In this document: positions 49,634-59,071 of the stretch, piece after piece | Layout of the letters: each line of letters begins with the position of its first letter | Numbering within the stretch: position 1 is the first letter of the stretch | Assembly: GCF_009861505.1 (NCBI RefSeq) | Contig: NZ_WTFT01000043.1 | Coordinates: forward strand, 1 to 64,000 | Direction of reading: 5' to 3' | Length of the DNA stretch: 64,000 bases | Source of the DNA: Pseudomonas izuensis | GTDB taxonomy: Bacteria > Pseudomonadota > Gammaproteobacteria > Pseudomonadales > Pseudomonadaceae | Made by a program: the position numbers and the translations under genes | The notes under the pieces: model-generated | The model's database searches: none | What the model was told of the DNA's origin: nothing | Seen by the model: the letters and a program-made list of their open reading frames with translations, nothing else

Positions 49634-50932
49634 TCAGGGCTTGTACCCTTGGGCCAACAACCACCCCCGAACCATCCTCCCCTGCTCCACCGTCAACCCC
49701 GCCAGCACCTGCTCAGCCGGCTCGCGACAAATTAACCGCCGCACCAACGGCGCCAACTCCACCCCCTGCACATGCCAGATCCCCAACGGCTGATCCGCCG
49801 TGATCACCACCTCGGCTTCATCGACAAAACCGTCGCGCAACACCGGCGCCCGCTCAATCCGCAATGCATTGAAATCCGCCGCGGCATGGGCGACCTCAGC
49901 ATCCGGCCATTGCCGTCGCGCCTGCCAGAACGGCTGATCGACCCAGCGTTGTTCGTCGGCGTAGAAATCCCGGCCGATCCGCGCGAACCGCAGGAACAAT
50001 TGCTCCACCCGTTGCTGATGAAACCGTTGCGCCAGTGAACCTCGCTCGGGTTTGCGCAGCAGGGTGTTGATCACCGTCGGGGCCTGCAATGCCGAGGACA
50101 GGGATTGAAAGATGCCATTGCCCGACAGCGGGTCCACCGCCATTGCCGCATCGCCGACCCGTATCCATTTGTCGCCACACACCTGCGGACTCAGAATCGC
50201 CGTGCTGCTGCGGGCGTGCAGCTGTACATCGACCTCGGGTTCACCGGCGAAAAATGCCAGTGCCACCGCCGAGTCCTGACGCCGCCGGCGACAGTAGTCG
50301 AGCAACTGGGCCTTGCCCGGCAACCCGGCGCTGGCGACGTCCACTGTCCATTGCCAGTAACACTGGCCGTCGGCCCGCCGCGCCATCCACGCCCAACCGT
50401 CTTCAAGGCTTTCCACGGCGCTGGTGGTAGCGCCCGGCGTACCTTGCCAGCGATTGAGCAGGCTGACCGTCTCCGGCCCGCGCAGGCCTTTGCCGAGGGC
50501 CGGTGCCTGACGGCCGCGGGCTTCCACCAGAAAGTCCGCGGTTATGGCCTGGTGTCCGTCGACCTCGATGCGATGGCCGGTGGTCGAAGCCTGCACCGAC
50601 AACACCCGGCCTTCGACCAGTTCCACCCCTGCCACGCGCAAAGCTTCCCGCAGGCCACGATCGAAGGTCGGGCGATCCAGCAGAAACTCGACGTTTTGCG
50701 CATGTTGCTGGCCGTTCCAGTTCACCCGCCTTTGAGACGGCAAAGTTGCTTCGGACAGCGCCTGATGCAGGCCGGCGCCACGCAACGCCTCCAATACTCG
50801 CTGGGAAACGCCTTCCAGCGCGGCAAACCGGCGCCACTCGCTGATCAGCGTGACAGCGTAACCCAGCCGCCGCAGCCCCAACGCCACCGCCGCGCCCGCG
50901 GGCCCGGCGCCCAGAATCACAATCGCCGTCAT
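49634..50932 (-). CDS. qhpG: Flavin-dependent monooxygenase QhpG
   Basis: A 432-residue FAD monooxygenase. The dinucleotide motif is IVILGAGPAGAAVALGL (residues 4-20), the second FAD motif is VGDAAMAVDPLSGNGIFQSLSS, as in tryptophan-halogenase-like hydroxylases. In the known amine dehydrogenase pathway QhpG adds two hydroxyl groups to the target Trp of the gamma subunit. It is the last gene of the operon activator, QhpF, QhpE, QhpG; its start overlaps the QhpE stop by 4 bases. Confidence 0.9.
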   Translation of the reverse strand: MTAIVILGAGPAGAAVALGLRRLGYAVTLISEWRRFAALEGVSQRVLEALRGAGLHQALSEATLPSQRRVNWNGQQHAQNVEFLLDRPTFDRGLREALRVAGVELVEGRVLSVQASTTGHRIEVDGHQAITADFLVEARGRQAPALGKGLRGPETVSLLNRWQGTPGATTSAVESLEDGWAWMARRADGQCYWQWTVDVASAGLPGKAQLLDYCRRRRQDSAVALAFFAGEPEVDVQLHARSSTAILSPQVCGDKWIRVGDAAMAVDPLSGNGIFQSLSSALQAPTVINTLLRKPERGSLAQRFHQQRVEQLFLRFARIGRDFYADEQRWVDQPFWQARRQWPDAEVAHAAADFNALRIERAPVLRDGFVDEAEVVITADQPLGIWHVQGVELAPLVRRLICREPAEQVLAGLTVEQGRMVRGWLLAQGYKP

Positions 50933-51624
50933 GGCCCGAATCGCCGCTCGGGGCCGCGATATCGGGCGTTATGCCGCAGATACTCGATGACCTGCTCATT
51001 GCTCGCCTCGGGCTGTGTCACCAGAAACGCCGCAATGTGCCCGCTCAACGCCGCACATCCAAGACTCGCCCCGGACTGCCCCGGATAAGTACCGTGCACG
51101 CACGCGGCAAAATCCGCCTGGGCACTGTTGAGCCATGACCATTCCAGTTCGGCGCAGCGCGCGTCGCCGGTCACCCGCAGCACCTGTGGATAATTCGCCG
51201 GAAACACGCCCTCGCCTTGCGCCGGACTGGACGCGCACAGCAATACGCCGCGCGCCACAGCAGCTGCACAAGCGACCCGCAACAGGCTGCGATCCTGACG
51301 CAAACCCAGGCTCAGGTTGATCAACCGCACGTCCTGCGCCACCAGCCAGTCAATCGCCGAAGCGATCTGCAAGGCGCTGGTGACACCGCGCTGGTCGAAC
51401 ACCTGGGCCACGCAAAACAGCGCCGAGGGCGCTCTCCGGCCGATGGCTTCGATGACCGCGCTACCGTGGCCCAGCGGATCGTCCCGCAAGTCGCTTTCGG
51501 CGAGCCCGTCCTCCACCAGGGAAAAGCGCCGCCCGACGATCACCTGTACCCGCTGCGCCGCCGAGTGCCCGCTGTCCACCACGCCGATACGCAGCCCGGC
51601 TTTTTCAAGCAGCTCAGGCTTCAT
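50929..51624 (-). CDS. qhpE: Subtilisin-like protease QhpE
   Basis: A 231-residue serine protease with the subtilase triad D17 (GVVDSGH), H53 (PLGHGSAV) and the Ser in QSGASLGCAALSG. It is much shorter than extracellular subtilisins and has no signal peptide or pro-domain, so it acts in the cytoplasm. In the known pathway QhpE removes the leader of the gamma subunit after crosslinking. The start overlaps the QhpF stop by 11 bases and the stop overlaps the QhpG start by 4. Confidence 0.9.
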   Translation of the reverse strand: MKPELLEKAGLRIGVVDSGHSAAQRVQVIVGRRFSLVEDGLAESDLRDDPLGHGSAVIEAIGRRAPSALFCVAQVFDQRGVTSALQIASAIDWLVAQDVRLINLSLGLRQDRSLLRVACAAAVARGVLLCASSPAQGEGVFPANYPQVLRVTGDARCAELEWSWLNSAQADFAACVHGTYPGQSGASLGCAALSGHIAAFLVTQPEASNEQVIEYLRHNARYRGPERRFGP

Positions 51625-53332
51625 GCAGCACCGTTTTCGAAATCAAAACACCGTCGAGCAATTCAAAGCGCAGATCGGCATCGGCCAGGGTCGAGGGACG
51701 GTGACTGATCAGGATTCGCGTGCGCCCGGCAAACAGCCGGTCGATGGCCTCGATCACTTCGCGCTCGGTGGCTTCATCCACGGCTGAGGTGGCTTCGTCG
51801 AGCACCAGGATCAGAGGGTCCTGCAACAACGCGCGGGCAATGGCGATGCGTTGTTTCTGCCCGCCGGACAACTGCTGGCCGCGCTCGCCCAGTGGGCTGT
51901 CCAGACCTTCGGGCAAGGAGCTGATCAAGCTGTCGAGCTGCGCCAGCCGCGCCACTTCGGCAATCGCTTCGCGGCTGGCGTCCGGCACCGCATAGGCCAG
52001 ATTGTCGGCGAGGCTGCCGCGGAACAGCACGATATCCTGACTGACCACGGCGATGCGTCGGCGCAGCTGGAACAGGTCCAGCTCACGCACATCCACTTCG
52101 CCCAGCAGCACCCGCCCGGACTGTGGGTCATGGTGGCGTTGCAGCAGATCGATCAGGGTCGATTTGCCGACACCGGAGCCGCCGCTCAGGGCGACTTTCA
52201 AACCGTAGGGAATCCGCGCTTCGATGCCACGCAGGGTGGTCGAGCGACCGGGGTGGCTAAAGTGCACATCGTCGAAGCGCAATTCACCCGAGGCAGGCAT
52301 TGGCTTCGGGGCGTCGGGTGTCAGCACGGTCGGCTGCTCACCACGCAACTCCATCACCCGGCCGAGGCTGACGGTCATGCGCTGAATCGCCACATAGAGC
52401 CCCAGCAGACTCTGAACCGGCCCGACGGCCATACCTAAGTAAGTGGAAAACGCGATCAGCGCACCCAATTGCCAGGTGCCCTGCACCACCCAGTAACCGC
52501 CGATCAAAAACGCGCAGGCCCGGGACAGCGAGGTCAGCGTACCGGGCACGGCCTGGGTGAAAAACTCGGTGACTTGCAGGCGCAGCAGCTGGCTCATGTA
52601 GCCTTGACCTAGCGTTTCCAGGCGCCGCGCTTCGCGCTGTTGCTGGCCGGCGGACTGGATGAATTTCATCACCGGCAGGGTCTCGACCATGAACGACGAC
52701 ATGTCCGCCGAACGCTCGCGCAACTGCCGCACATCGCGCTCGACCTTGCGCCGCATCCAGCGCAGCCAGAGCACGTCGAGGGGGATCAGCACCAGCGCCA
52801 GCAGCGACAGTTTCCACGACAGGGTCAACAGCATCGCCACCGCCACCACCAGGCCGATCACGCTCGACACCGCCGAGAACAGCGAGTCCACGGCAAAGCG
52901 CTGGATCTCGGCCACGTCACCATCGAGGCGCGACATCAGGTCGCCGATGCGCCTCTGGCCGTAGAAGCTTGGTGACAGGGTCTGCAAGTGCCGATAAAGG
53001 TCATCACGCAGGGCAAACAACATGCGCCCCGACAATCGCGTGTGCAGGTAACGATTGATCCCCGACAGCGCCGTACCCAGCAGCCCGGCGACGATCATCA
53101 GCCCGGCGATCAGCACCAGCATCGGGAAGTTGCGCGCCAGCAGGCCATCGTCGATCAGCAGCTTGGTCAGCCACGGCTGCACCAGCACCAGTGCCGAGGC
53201 GCAGACCGACAGTCCCAACAATCCGGCAATCGCCAGGCGATGGGGCCGCACAAAACTGTAGAGCCAGTGCAGCGAGGCTTGCAGGGCCTCGGGGTTCTGG
53301 CTGTCGATCAGCCGGACAATCAGGCGGCGCAT
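51614..53332 (-). CDS. qhpF: ABC exporter QhpF
   Basis: A 572-residue half-transporter. Six transmembrane helices (about 30-310) precede the nucleotide-binding domain with Walker A LSGGSGVGKST, signature LSGGQKQR and Walker B LILVLDEATS. It has the form of peptide exporters. In known clusters QhpF moves the processed gamma subunit across the inner membrane. The ATG at 53332 overlaps the activator stop by one base; a GTG one codon earlier is also possible. Confidence 0.9.
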   Translation of the reverse strand: MRRLIVRLIDSQNPEALQASLHWLYSFVRPHRLAIAGLLGLSVCASALVLVQPWLTKLLIDDGLLARNFPMLVLIAGLMIVAGLLGTALSGINRYLHTRLSGRMLFALRDDLYRHLQTLSPSFYGQRRIGDLMSRLDGDVAEIQRFAVDSLFSAVSSVIGLVVAVAMLLTLSWKLSLLALVLIPLDVLWLRWMRRKVERDVRQLRERSADMSSFMVETLPVMKFIQSAGQQQREARRLETLGQGYMSQLLRLQVTEFFTQAVPGTLTSLSRACAFLIGGYWVVQGTWQLGALIAFSTYLGMAVGPVQSLLGLYVAIQRMTVSLGRVMELRGEQPTVLTPDAPKPMPASGELRFDDVHFSHPGRSTTLRGIEARIPYGLKVALSGGSGVGKSTLIDLLQRHHDPQSGRVLLGEVDVRELDLFQLRRRIAVVSQDIVLFRGSLADNLAYAVPDASREAIAEVARLAQLDSLISSLPEGLDSPLGERGQQLSGGQKQRIAIARALLQDPLILVLDEATSAVDEATEREVIEAIDRLFAGRTRILISHRPSTLADADLRFELLDGVLISKTVLHEA

Positions 53333-55236
53333 CACGAACGCAACTGTTTGAGCTTGCGATACAGGGTCGCGCGACTGATGCCCAGGGCGTCGGCGGCGGC
53401 CGAGACGTTGCCCTGATGGTTGTCCAGTGACTGGCGAATCATTTCCAGTTCGTTTTCGCGGATGCTGCCGGACTGCGGACGTTCGGTCGCGGTCAGTTCG
53501 TCGAGCATGCTGTCGGGCAAATGATCGAGTGTGAGCACGGTTTCGCCCGGTTCGCGCATGGCCAGCGCGGTGCGCAGGACCATCTCCAGTTGGCGGATGT
53601 TGCCCGGCCAGTGATAGTTGCCGAGCAATCGGCTCAAGTCGTCATGCAGTACCACCGCCGGCGCATCGAGCCTGGCCAGCAGTCGACCGACCAGCGCGCT
53701 GAAATCCTCGCGCTCGCGCAGGGCCGGGAGCATCACGCTGATGCCGTTGACCCGGTAGAACAGGTCTTCGCGAAAGTGCTTGTCCTCCACCAGGCGCTTG
53801 AGTTCACGGTGGGTGGCGCAGATCAGGGCGACGTCGATGTCTTGCTCTTCGCCGGCACCCAGCGGTGCGACCTTGCGGTCCTGCAACACCCGCAGCAGCC
53901 GCGCTTGCAGGGCCAGCGGCATGTCACCGATTTCATCGAGAAACAGCGTGCCGCCGTGGGCCTGTTGCAGGCGACCGACCATCCCGCCCCGGCGCGAACC
54001 GGTGAACGCGCCTTCGCGGTAGCCGAACAGCTCGGACTCGATCAGGCCTTCGGGGATGGCCGCGCAGTTCACCGCCACGAAAGGTTTGTCGCAGCGGCTG
54101 CCAGCCATGTGCAGGGCACGGGCGATGACTTCCTTGCCGGTACCGGTTTCGCCCAGCAGCAACACCGGCAACTGGTTGGCCAGGCCCTGGCGGGCCATGC
54201 GCAGGGCGCGGGCATAACGGACATTACTGCCCGCCAGGGATTCGAGGTCCGGTTGAGCCTTGGTGGTTTTGGCCGGGGTGCGTGTCGGGGTTGCGACGTT
54301 GATGTTTCGCTGCGGCGCACGCAGGGTCTTGTAGAAAAATTCGCCTTTGGCGGTCTGCAGGCTGCCGGCGCCACCTTGATGCAAGCGCGCCAGCAATTGC
54401 AGGCCATCGACGCCGAGAAACTCTTCACAGCGCCGACCGACAAGCGCCGAACGCTCGGCATGCAACAACTGACAGGCCTGGGCACTGACCGCGAGGATTT
54501 GTCCGCCGAGGCTGACTGCCAGCAGGCCTTGCCAGGGGGATTCGAGGTATTGGCGACGGCTGTGGAAGGCCAGGACGATTTCGTCCGGATAGCTGGCGTT
54601 GAACACCCGGCTCTCGATCTGACTGACCGCCATGGCCAGCAACGCCGTGCTGTCGTGGGCGCGACCCAGCGGGCCTTCGCGGGTCAGGTCGAGCACGCCG
54701 AGGATCTCGCCTTGCGGGCAATGGATCGGCACCGAGGTGCAGGAAAAATCGCTGAGGCGATCCAGGTAATGTTCGCCGCAATCGATCAGGGTCGGCCGGG
54801 CTTCCACCAGTGCCGTGCCGAGGGCATTGGTGCCGCGAACGGCTTCGCTCCAGCAGGCTCCGAGGGTGATGTCTTGCAGGCCGCTGCCCTTGAGACGATC
54901 AGCCCGCCCTTCCACGGCGAGGATAGTGGCGTCGGAGTTGGCGAGGATGATCAGCCCTTCCTTGCCCTGGCGTTCGGCCAGGTAATCGATGGAAGGCAAG
55001 GCGGCGTCGATCAACAGGCGGTTGCTCGACAGCAGCACGTCAAGGCTGGCGCCCGACTCCAGCGCCAGCTCGTGCTTGGCATTGAAATGCACGCCATGGC
55101 TGAGGCTGCGTCGCCACGAGGCATCGATTTCCGCCCGCAGGACGCCGTCTGGCACTTCGCCTTCCAGGTGCAGCTTTTCCCGGGCCAGCCGGGCTTCGTG
55201 GTGCAGTTTGGGGGAGTTTGTTTTTATTAGCGTCAT
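53332..55236 (-). CDS. Sigma-54-dependent activator (AcoR type)
   Basis: A 634-residue activator. The N-terminal 300 residues contain a GAF-type region as in AcoR-type regulators; the AAA+ domain (about 325-560) has Walker A GETGTGKE, the sigma-54 contact loop GAFTGS and Walker B GGTLFLDEIGDM; the C-terminal Fis-type helix-turn-helix (about 595-632) ends in SAAADALGISRATLYRKLKQL. The ATG at 55236 has GGAG 7 bases upstream. It is the first gene of the operon with QhpF, QhpE and QhpG. Two sigma-54-type promoters with a common inverted repeat lie in the same cluster and are its likely targets. In Paracoccus an AraC-type QhpR has this role, so the control differs here. Confidence 0.92.
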   Translation of the reverse strand: MTLIKTNSPKLHHEARLAREKLHLEGEVPDGVLRAEIDASWRRSLSHGVHFNAKHELALESGASLDVLLSSNRLLIDAALPSIDYLAERQGKEGLIILANSDATILAVEGRADRLKGSGLQDITLGACWSEAVRGTNALGTALVEARPTLIDCGEHYLDRLSDFSCTSVPIHCPQGEILGVLDLTREGPLGRAHDSTALLAMAVSQIESRVFNASYPDEIVLAFHSRRQYLESPWQGLLAVSLGGQILAVSAQACQLLHAERSALVGRRCEEFLGVDGLQLLARLHQGGAGSLQTAKGEFFYKTLRAPQRNINVATPTRTPAKTTKAQPDLESLAGSNVRYARALRMARQGLANQLPVLLLGETGTGKEVIARALHMAGSRCDKPFVAVNCAAIPEGLIESELFGYREGAFTGSRRGGMVGRLQQAHGGTLFLDEIGDMPLALQARLLRVLQDRKVAPLGAGEEQDIDVALICATHRELKRLVEDKHFREDLFYRVNGISVMLPALREREDFSALVGRLLARLDAPAVVLHDDLSRLLGNYHWPGNIRQLEMVLRTALAMREPGETVLTLDHLPDSMLDELTATERPQSGSIRENELEMIRQSLDNHQGNVSAAADALGISRATLYRKLKQLRS

Positions 55237-55370
55237 CAAGCGCTCCGGGTCGTCCGCCCTGCGCCTTTACTTTATATGTCGGCGCTGTGGAGCCATCTTT
55301 ACGTTAACGTCAGGTCGATGGCAAGTGCCTTACGGCGCTTGTGTTCCGGCAGGTGGATCGAGTCATCGTT

Positions 55371-55466
55371 CATCGCGAGCAAGCTTTGCTCCCACGGTAT
55401 TGAGGTGGGTCACAAATTTGCATTCGACCTCACCCCTTGTGGGAGCAAGGCTTGCCCGCGATGGCG
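55371..55466. repeat. REP pair (REPIN)
   Basis: CATCGCGAGCAAGCTTTGCTCCCAC and inverted copy GTGGGAGCAAGGCTTGCCCGCGATGG, behind the start of the activator operon and the stop of the next gene. Confidence 0.88.
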
Positions 55467-55487
55467 CCGTCACAGGCAACATCGAAA

Positions 55488-56513
55488 TCAGAGCTGCCAC
55501 ACCTCAGGACTCACAAAAAACGCCCGCGCATTCTCCTCCAGACTCTCCAGGTGATACCCGCCCTCCTGCACGATCAGGCACGGCAACCCGAGGCTGCGGA
55601 TCCGCTCGCCGAGCACGGCGAACCCTTCACGGGTTACCGCCACCTTGCTTTGCGGGTCCAGCTCATAAATATCGAAACCGAGGGACAGGACCAGCACCTC
55701 GGCACCGAAGTCCGTCACTGCATTCAGCGCCACATCCAATTGCCCGAGGAAGTCCTGCTCGCTGGCGCCATGGGCCATCGGCAAGTTCAGGTTGAAGCCC
55801 TCTCCCGCCCCGACACCGCGCTCATCGGCAAACCCGGCGACACCCGGATAAAAATTGGTCGGATCGCCATGCACCGACACGTAGAGCACGTCATCGCGGT
55901 CGTAGAAAATTTCCTGGATCCCCTGGCCGTGGTGCATGTCGGTATCAAGCACCGCCACTCGCGCGAACTTGTCACGCAACACCTGCGCCGCCACTGCCGC
56001 GTTGTTCACATAACAGAACCCTCCCGCAGCTTCGGCCCGGGCGTGGTGCCCCGGTGGACGGCACAAGGCGTACGCGGCGGGCTCGCCATCGAGCAAGGCC
56101 CGGGCGCCGGCAATCGCGCTTTGCGCCGACCAGTAGGCCGAGCGCCAGGTTTGCTCGCCCACCGGACAGCTGCCGTCGGCCAGATAGCGCGCAGCCTGGG
56201 CAAGAATCCCGCGCAGGGCATTGGGCTCGCGGACGAAGATGTTCGACATCACCTCGTCGCCCCAATCCTCGGGGATTTCCTTCCAGCGCTGATGCGCTTC
56301 CTGGAGAAACGCCAGGTACGGCGCACCGTGCACCGCCAGCAACGGATCGAGCCCGGCATCGGTGGGTTGCTCAACCTTGAAACCCAATGCATGGGATGCC
56401 TGCAACAGTCGTTGGGCGCGCTCCGGCACTTCCTGCGGGGTGCGCATCTGGCCACGGGAGTAGTAGCTGCGGGGATGGTGAAGCAGTTGTTCGGGGTGGA
56501 AAAAACTGCGCAT
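55488..56513 (-). CDS. Histone deacetylase-family protein (acetylpolyamine amidohydrolase-like)
   Basis: A 341-residue zinc hydrolase of the arginase/deacetylase fold. The active site is readable: CRPPGHHARAEAAGGFCYVNNAA (catalytic HH), DTDMHHGQGIQEIFY (zinc Asp and His), and LSLGFDIYELDPQS (second zinc Asp). Bacterial members with this loop type remove acetyl groups from acetylputrescine or acetylcadaverine. It lies 155 bases behind a carbamoylase-type hydrolase on the same strand, with a REP pair between. It may serve polyamine use; the substrate is not proven. Confidence 0.92.
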   Translation of the reverse strand: MRSFFHPEQLLHHPRSYYSRGQMRTPQEVPERAQRLLQASHALGFKVEQPTDAGLDPLLAVHGAPYLAFLQEAHQRWKEIPEDWGDEVMSNIFVREPNALRGILAQAARYLADGSCPVGEQTWRSAYWSAQSAIAGARALLDGEPAAYALCRPPGHHARAEAAGGFCYVNNAAVAAQVLRDKFARVAVLDTDMHHGQGIQEIFYDRDDVLYVSVHGDPTNFYPGVAGFADERGVGAGEGFNLNLPMAHGASEQDFLGQLDVALNAVTDFGAEVLVLSLGFDIYELDPQSKVAVTREGFAVLGERIRSLGLPCLIVQEGGYHLESLEENARAFFVSPEVWQL

Positions 56514-56561
56514 GGGATGAATTCCTGTCAGTTAACCTAAATCCAGAATTTGAGCGCGGTT

Positions 56562-56656
56562 CCTGTGGGAGCGGGCTTGCCCGCGATAGCTATGCATCAG
56601 GCAACATAGATGTTGAAGCTGATGACCTCATCGCGGGCAAGCCCGCTCCCACAGGG
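56562..56656. repeat. REP pair (REPIN)
   Basis: CCTGTGGGAGCGGGCTTGCCCGCGATAG and inverted copy CATCGCGGGCAAGCCCGCTCCCACAGG, about 40-base interior, between the hydrolase and deacetylase genes. Confidence 0.9.
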
Positions 56657-56668
56657 TTTTGTGTTCGT

Positions 56669-57895
56669 TCAGATTTTTTCAGCACGGGCCAGCACGGCGT
56701 TGAGCAGCACGTCGGTGCCCTGGCGCACATCTTCAGGCAGCACGTCTTCGGCTTCGTTATGGCTCAAGCCGCCAACACAGGGGATAAAAACCATAGCCGT
56801 CGGGCAGAACCGCGCCAGATGAATCGCGTCATGTCCGGCACCGCTGACGATTGATTGCTGAGCGTAGCCCAGCGCATCCACCGCCTGCTGCACCGCCGCC
56901 ACACAATCAGCGTCGAATGGCGTGGCCGGGCTGATCCAGTGCGGGGTGACGGTGAGGTTCAAGCCGCGAGCGTCAGCAACTGCCTGCAGCCGCGCACGCA
57001 CCTGTTGTTCCATGGCCGCGATGGCTTCGTCGCGGTGATGACGCAGATCGACGGTGAAATCCACCCGCCCCGGTATGGTGTTGCGCGAGGACTTGTTGAT
57101 GCTCAATTCGCCAACGGTGGTCAGGCCTTCGGGGGCGAAATCAGTCGCCAGGCTTTCTATGGCCTGGATCATCCGCGCCACGCCATACAAGGCGTCCTTG
57201 CGCAGCGGCATTGGCGTCGTGCCGGCGTGGGCGGCCATACCTTCGACCCGCACGTCGAGCCAGCGGATCGCCTGGCCACCGCTGACGACGCCGATGCTCT
57301 TGGCGTTGTCTTCAAGGATCGGCCCTTGTTCGATGTGCGCCTCGAAATACGCATCCACCGCACCGCCCAGCGGTCGCTCGCCGGCATAACCGGTGCGCTG
57401 CAACGCCTCGGCGACACTGATGCCATCCACGTCACGCACCGCCAGCGCCGTGTCCAGATCCATGATCCCGGTGAACACCGCCGAGCCGAACATCGCCGGA
57501 GTAAAGCGTGCGCCTTCTTCGTTGGTCCACACCGCAACTTCCAGCGGCTTGCGGGTTTTAATACCGAGATCGTTGAGGCAGCGCACCACTTCCAGGCCGG
57601 CGAGCACGCCGTACACGCCATCGAACCGACCGCCTTCGGGTTGGGTATCGAGGTGGCTGCCCATCATCACCGGCGCGGCATCCGGATCGGTACCCGCGCG
57701 ACGGGCGAACAGGTTGCCAATGGCATCCACGCTCAGGGTCATGCCGGCTTCACGGCACCAGTGGGCAAACAATTCGCGACCGGCCTTGTCTTCATCGCTC
57801 AAGGCCAGGCGGCAGCTGCCGCCACGGGCGGTGGCACCAATTTCGGCCATCGCCATCAGACTCGCCCAGAGGCGTTCGCCATTAATCTTCAACAT
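56669..57895 (-). CDS. M20-type Zn hydrolase, N-carbamoyl-amino-acid hydrolase family
   Basis: A 408-residue amidohydrolase. The two-metal site shows in GSHLDTQPEGG (His, Asp), TNEEGARF (Glu pair) and SGAGHDAIHLA (His). The pattern GSHLDT/EGG/GVYGVLAGLE is that of the hydantoinase/carbamoylase family (beta-ureidopropionase, N-carbamoyl-L-amino-acid hydrolase, allantoate hydrolase). The length is normal. It is divergent from a LysR regulator gene (232 bases between starts), which likely controls it. The substrate is a ureido acid or N-carbamoyl compound. Confidence 0.92.
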   Translation of the reverse strand: MLKINGERLWASLMAMAEIGATARGGSCRLALSDEDKAGRELFAHWCREAGMTLSVDAIGNLFARRAGTDPDAAPVMMGSHLDTQPEGGRFDGVYGVLAGLEVVRCLNDLGIKTRKPLEVAVWTNEEGARFTPAMFGSAVFTGIMDLDTALAVRDVDGISVAEALQRTGYAGERPLGGAVDAYFEAHIEQGPILEDNAKSIGVVSGGQAIRWLDVRVEGMAAHAGTTPMPLRKDALYGVARMIQAIESLATDFAPEGLTTVGELSINKSSRNTIPGRVDFTVDLRHHRDEAIAAMEQQVRARLQAVADARGLNLTVTPHWISPATPFDADCVAAVQQAVDALGYAQQSIVSGAGHDAIHLARFCPTAMVFIPCVGGLSHNEAEDVLPEDVRQGTDVLLNAVLARAEKI

Positions 57896-57930
57896 GAGTT
57901 TCTCCAGGAAAATTCAAAACGACGCGATGC

Positions 57931-58021
57931 CTGTAGGAGCCGGCTTGCCGGCGAAGGCGGTGTGTCAGGCATCATCCATGTTGACTGATGCGCCGCCATC
58001 GCCAGCAAGCCGGCTCCTGCA
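57931..58021. repeat. REP pair (REPIN), GCCGGCTTGCCGGC variant
   Basis: CTGTAGGAGCCGGCTTGCCGGCGAAGGCGG and inverted copy CCGCCATCGCCAGCAAGCCGGCTCCTGC, in the divergent region between the hydrolase and the LysR gene. Confidence 0.88.
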
Positions 58022-58093
58022 TTAGGTTCAAGCCTTGGCCAGTTCGATTTTTCGTCTCGCGGCTATGATTAGTCAATTTTCTATTTATTATGC

Positions 58094-58106
58094 GAAGTAT
58101 TACTTC
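58094..58106. promoter_or_regulatory. Candidate LysR site GAAGT-ATT-ACTTC
   Basis: A perfect 5-base inverted repeat with 3-base spacer in an A+T-rich stretch, 22 bases before the LysR start and upstream of the divergent hydrolase. Its position fits an autoregulatory site; binding is inferred. Confidence 0.45.
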
Positions 58107-58127
58107 AACTTATAATCGAGAGCCGCC

Positions 58128-59060
58128 ATGGCCGACCGCGACGTGCAACGCCTGCTCAATGACCGTCTGGACTGGAACCTGCTGCGCACCTTTCGGGTGA
58201 TCGGCCAGGAGCTGAGCATCAGCCGCGCCGCCGCCCGCCTGCACCTGACGCAACCGGCGGTCAGTCAGGCGCTCAAGCGTCTGGAAGAGCAACTGGACCG
58301 GCAACTGATCGCCCGGCGCGGACCACGCTTTGCCCTGACCGAAGTCGGCGAACAGATCTTCGCCCTGGCCGGGGAAATCTATGGGCAGATGTCCCAGGTC
58401 AGCGGCGTGCTGGAACAACCGGCCGACGAAGTGATCGGCAAGGTGCGTTTGCTGATCATTAGCCGGATTTACTCCGAGCGCTTCGATGACTTTCTTGCGG
58501 ACTTCCATCGCCAACATCCAAGGGTGGATCTGGAAGTCGACGTGATGCGCAGCTCCGACATCGTCAGCGCCCTGCAGGAGAAAACCGCGACCCTCGGCCT
58601 GAGCCTCAACCGACGTCCGCAACCGCGCCTGGAACAACGCCTGTTCCTGCGTCAGCGCTATGCGTTTTTCTGCGGTAAACATCACGCCATGTTCGGCCAA
58701 CAGAACGTTGCCGAAGGGGATTTGCAGCGGGAGAATTTCGTCAGCTTCACCAGCGACCAGATCGGCGGCATGCTCTCGCCGCTGACGATTTTTCGCGATC
58801 AGCAGGGGTTCAGCGGACGCATCGTCGCGTCATCACCAAGCCTGGAAGAAGTCCGGCGACTGGTGATCGCCGGCTTCGGTATCGGTTGCTTGCCCGAACA
58901 CGTGGTGGCGGCGGATGTCGACTCAGGATTGCTCTGGCGCCTGCCGCCCCACGAAGGGATTGCCGATGTGGACATTCATTTGCTGTGGAACCGCGAGCAA
59001 CGCATGAGCCGTGCTGAGACGATCTTTCTCGAAAGCCTGCAGCAACGGCTGACACCCTGA
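58128..59060 (+). CDS. LysR-family transcriptional regulator
   Basis: A 310-residue regulator with an N-terminal helix-turn-helix (NLLRTFRVIGQELSISRAAARLHLTQPAVSQALKRLEEQL in pattern) and an effector domain. It is divergent from the carbamoylase-type hydrolase and convergent with the OprD porin gene (11 bases between stops). It may thus control either the hydrolase or the whole uptake/degradation run. A palindrome close to its start suggests autoregulation. Confidence 0.9.
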   Translation: MADRDVQRLLNDRLDWNLLRTFRVIGQELSISRAAARLHLTQPAVSQALKRLEEQLDRQLIARRGPRFALTEVGEQIFALAGEIYGQMSQVSGVLEQPADEVIGKVRLLIISRIYSERFDDFLADFHRQHPRVDLEVDVMRSSDIVSALQEKTATLGLSLNRRPQPRLEQRLFLRQRYAFFCGKHHAMFGQQNVAEGDLQRENFVSFTSDQIGGMLSPLTIFRDQQGFSGRIVASSPSLEEVRRLVIAGFGIGCLPEHVVAADVDSGLLWRLPPHEGIADVDIHLLWNREQRMSRAETIFLESLQQRLTP

Positions 59061-59071
59061 ATCGTTGCCGA

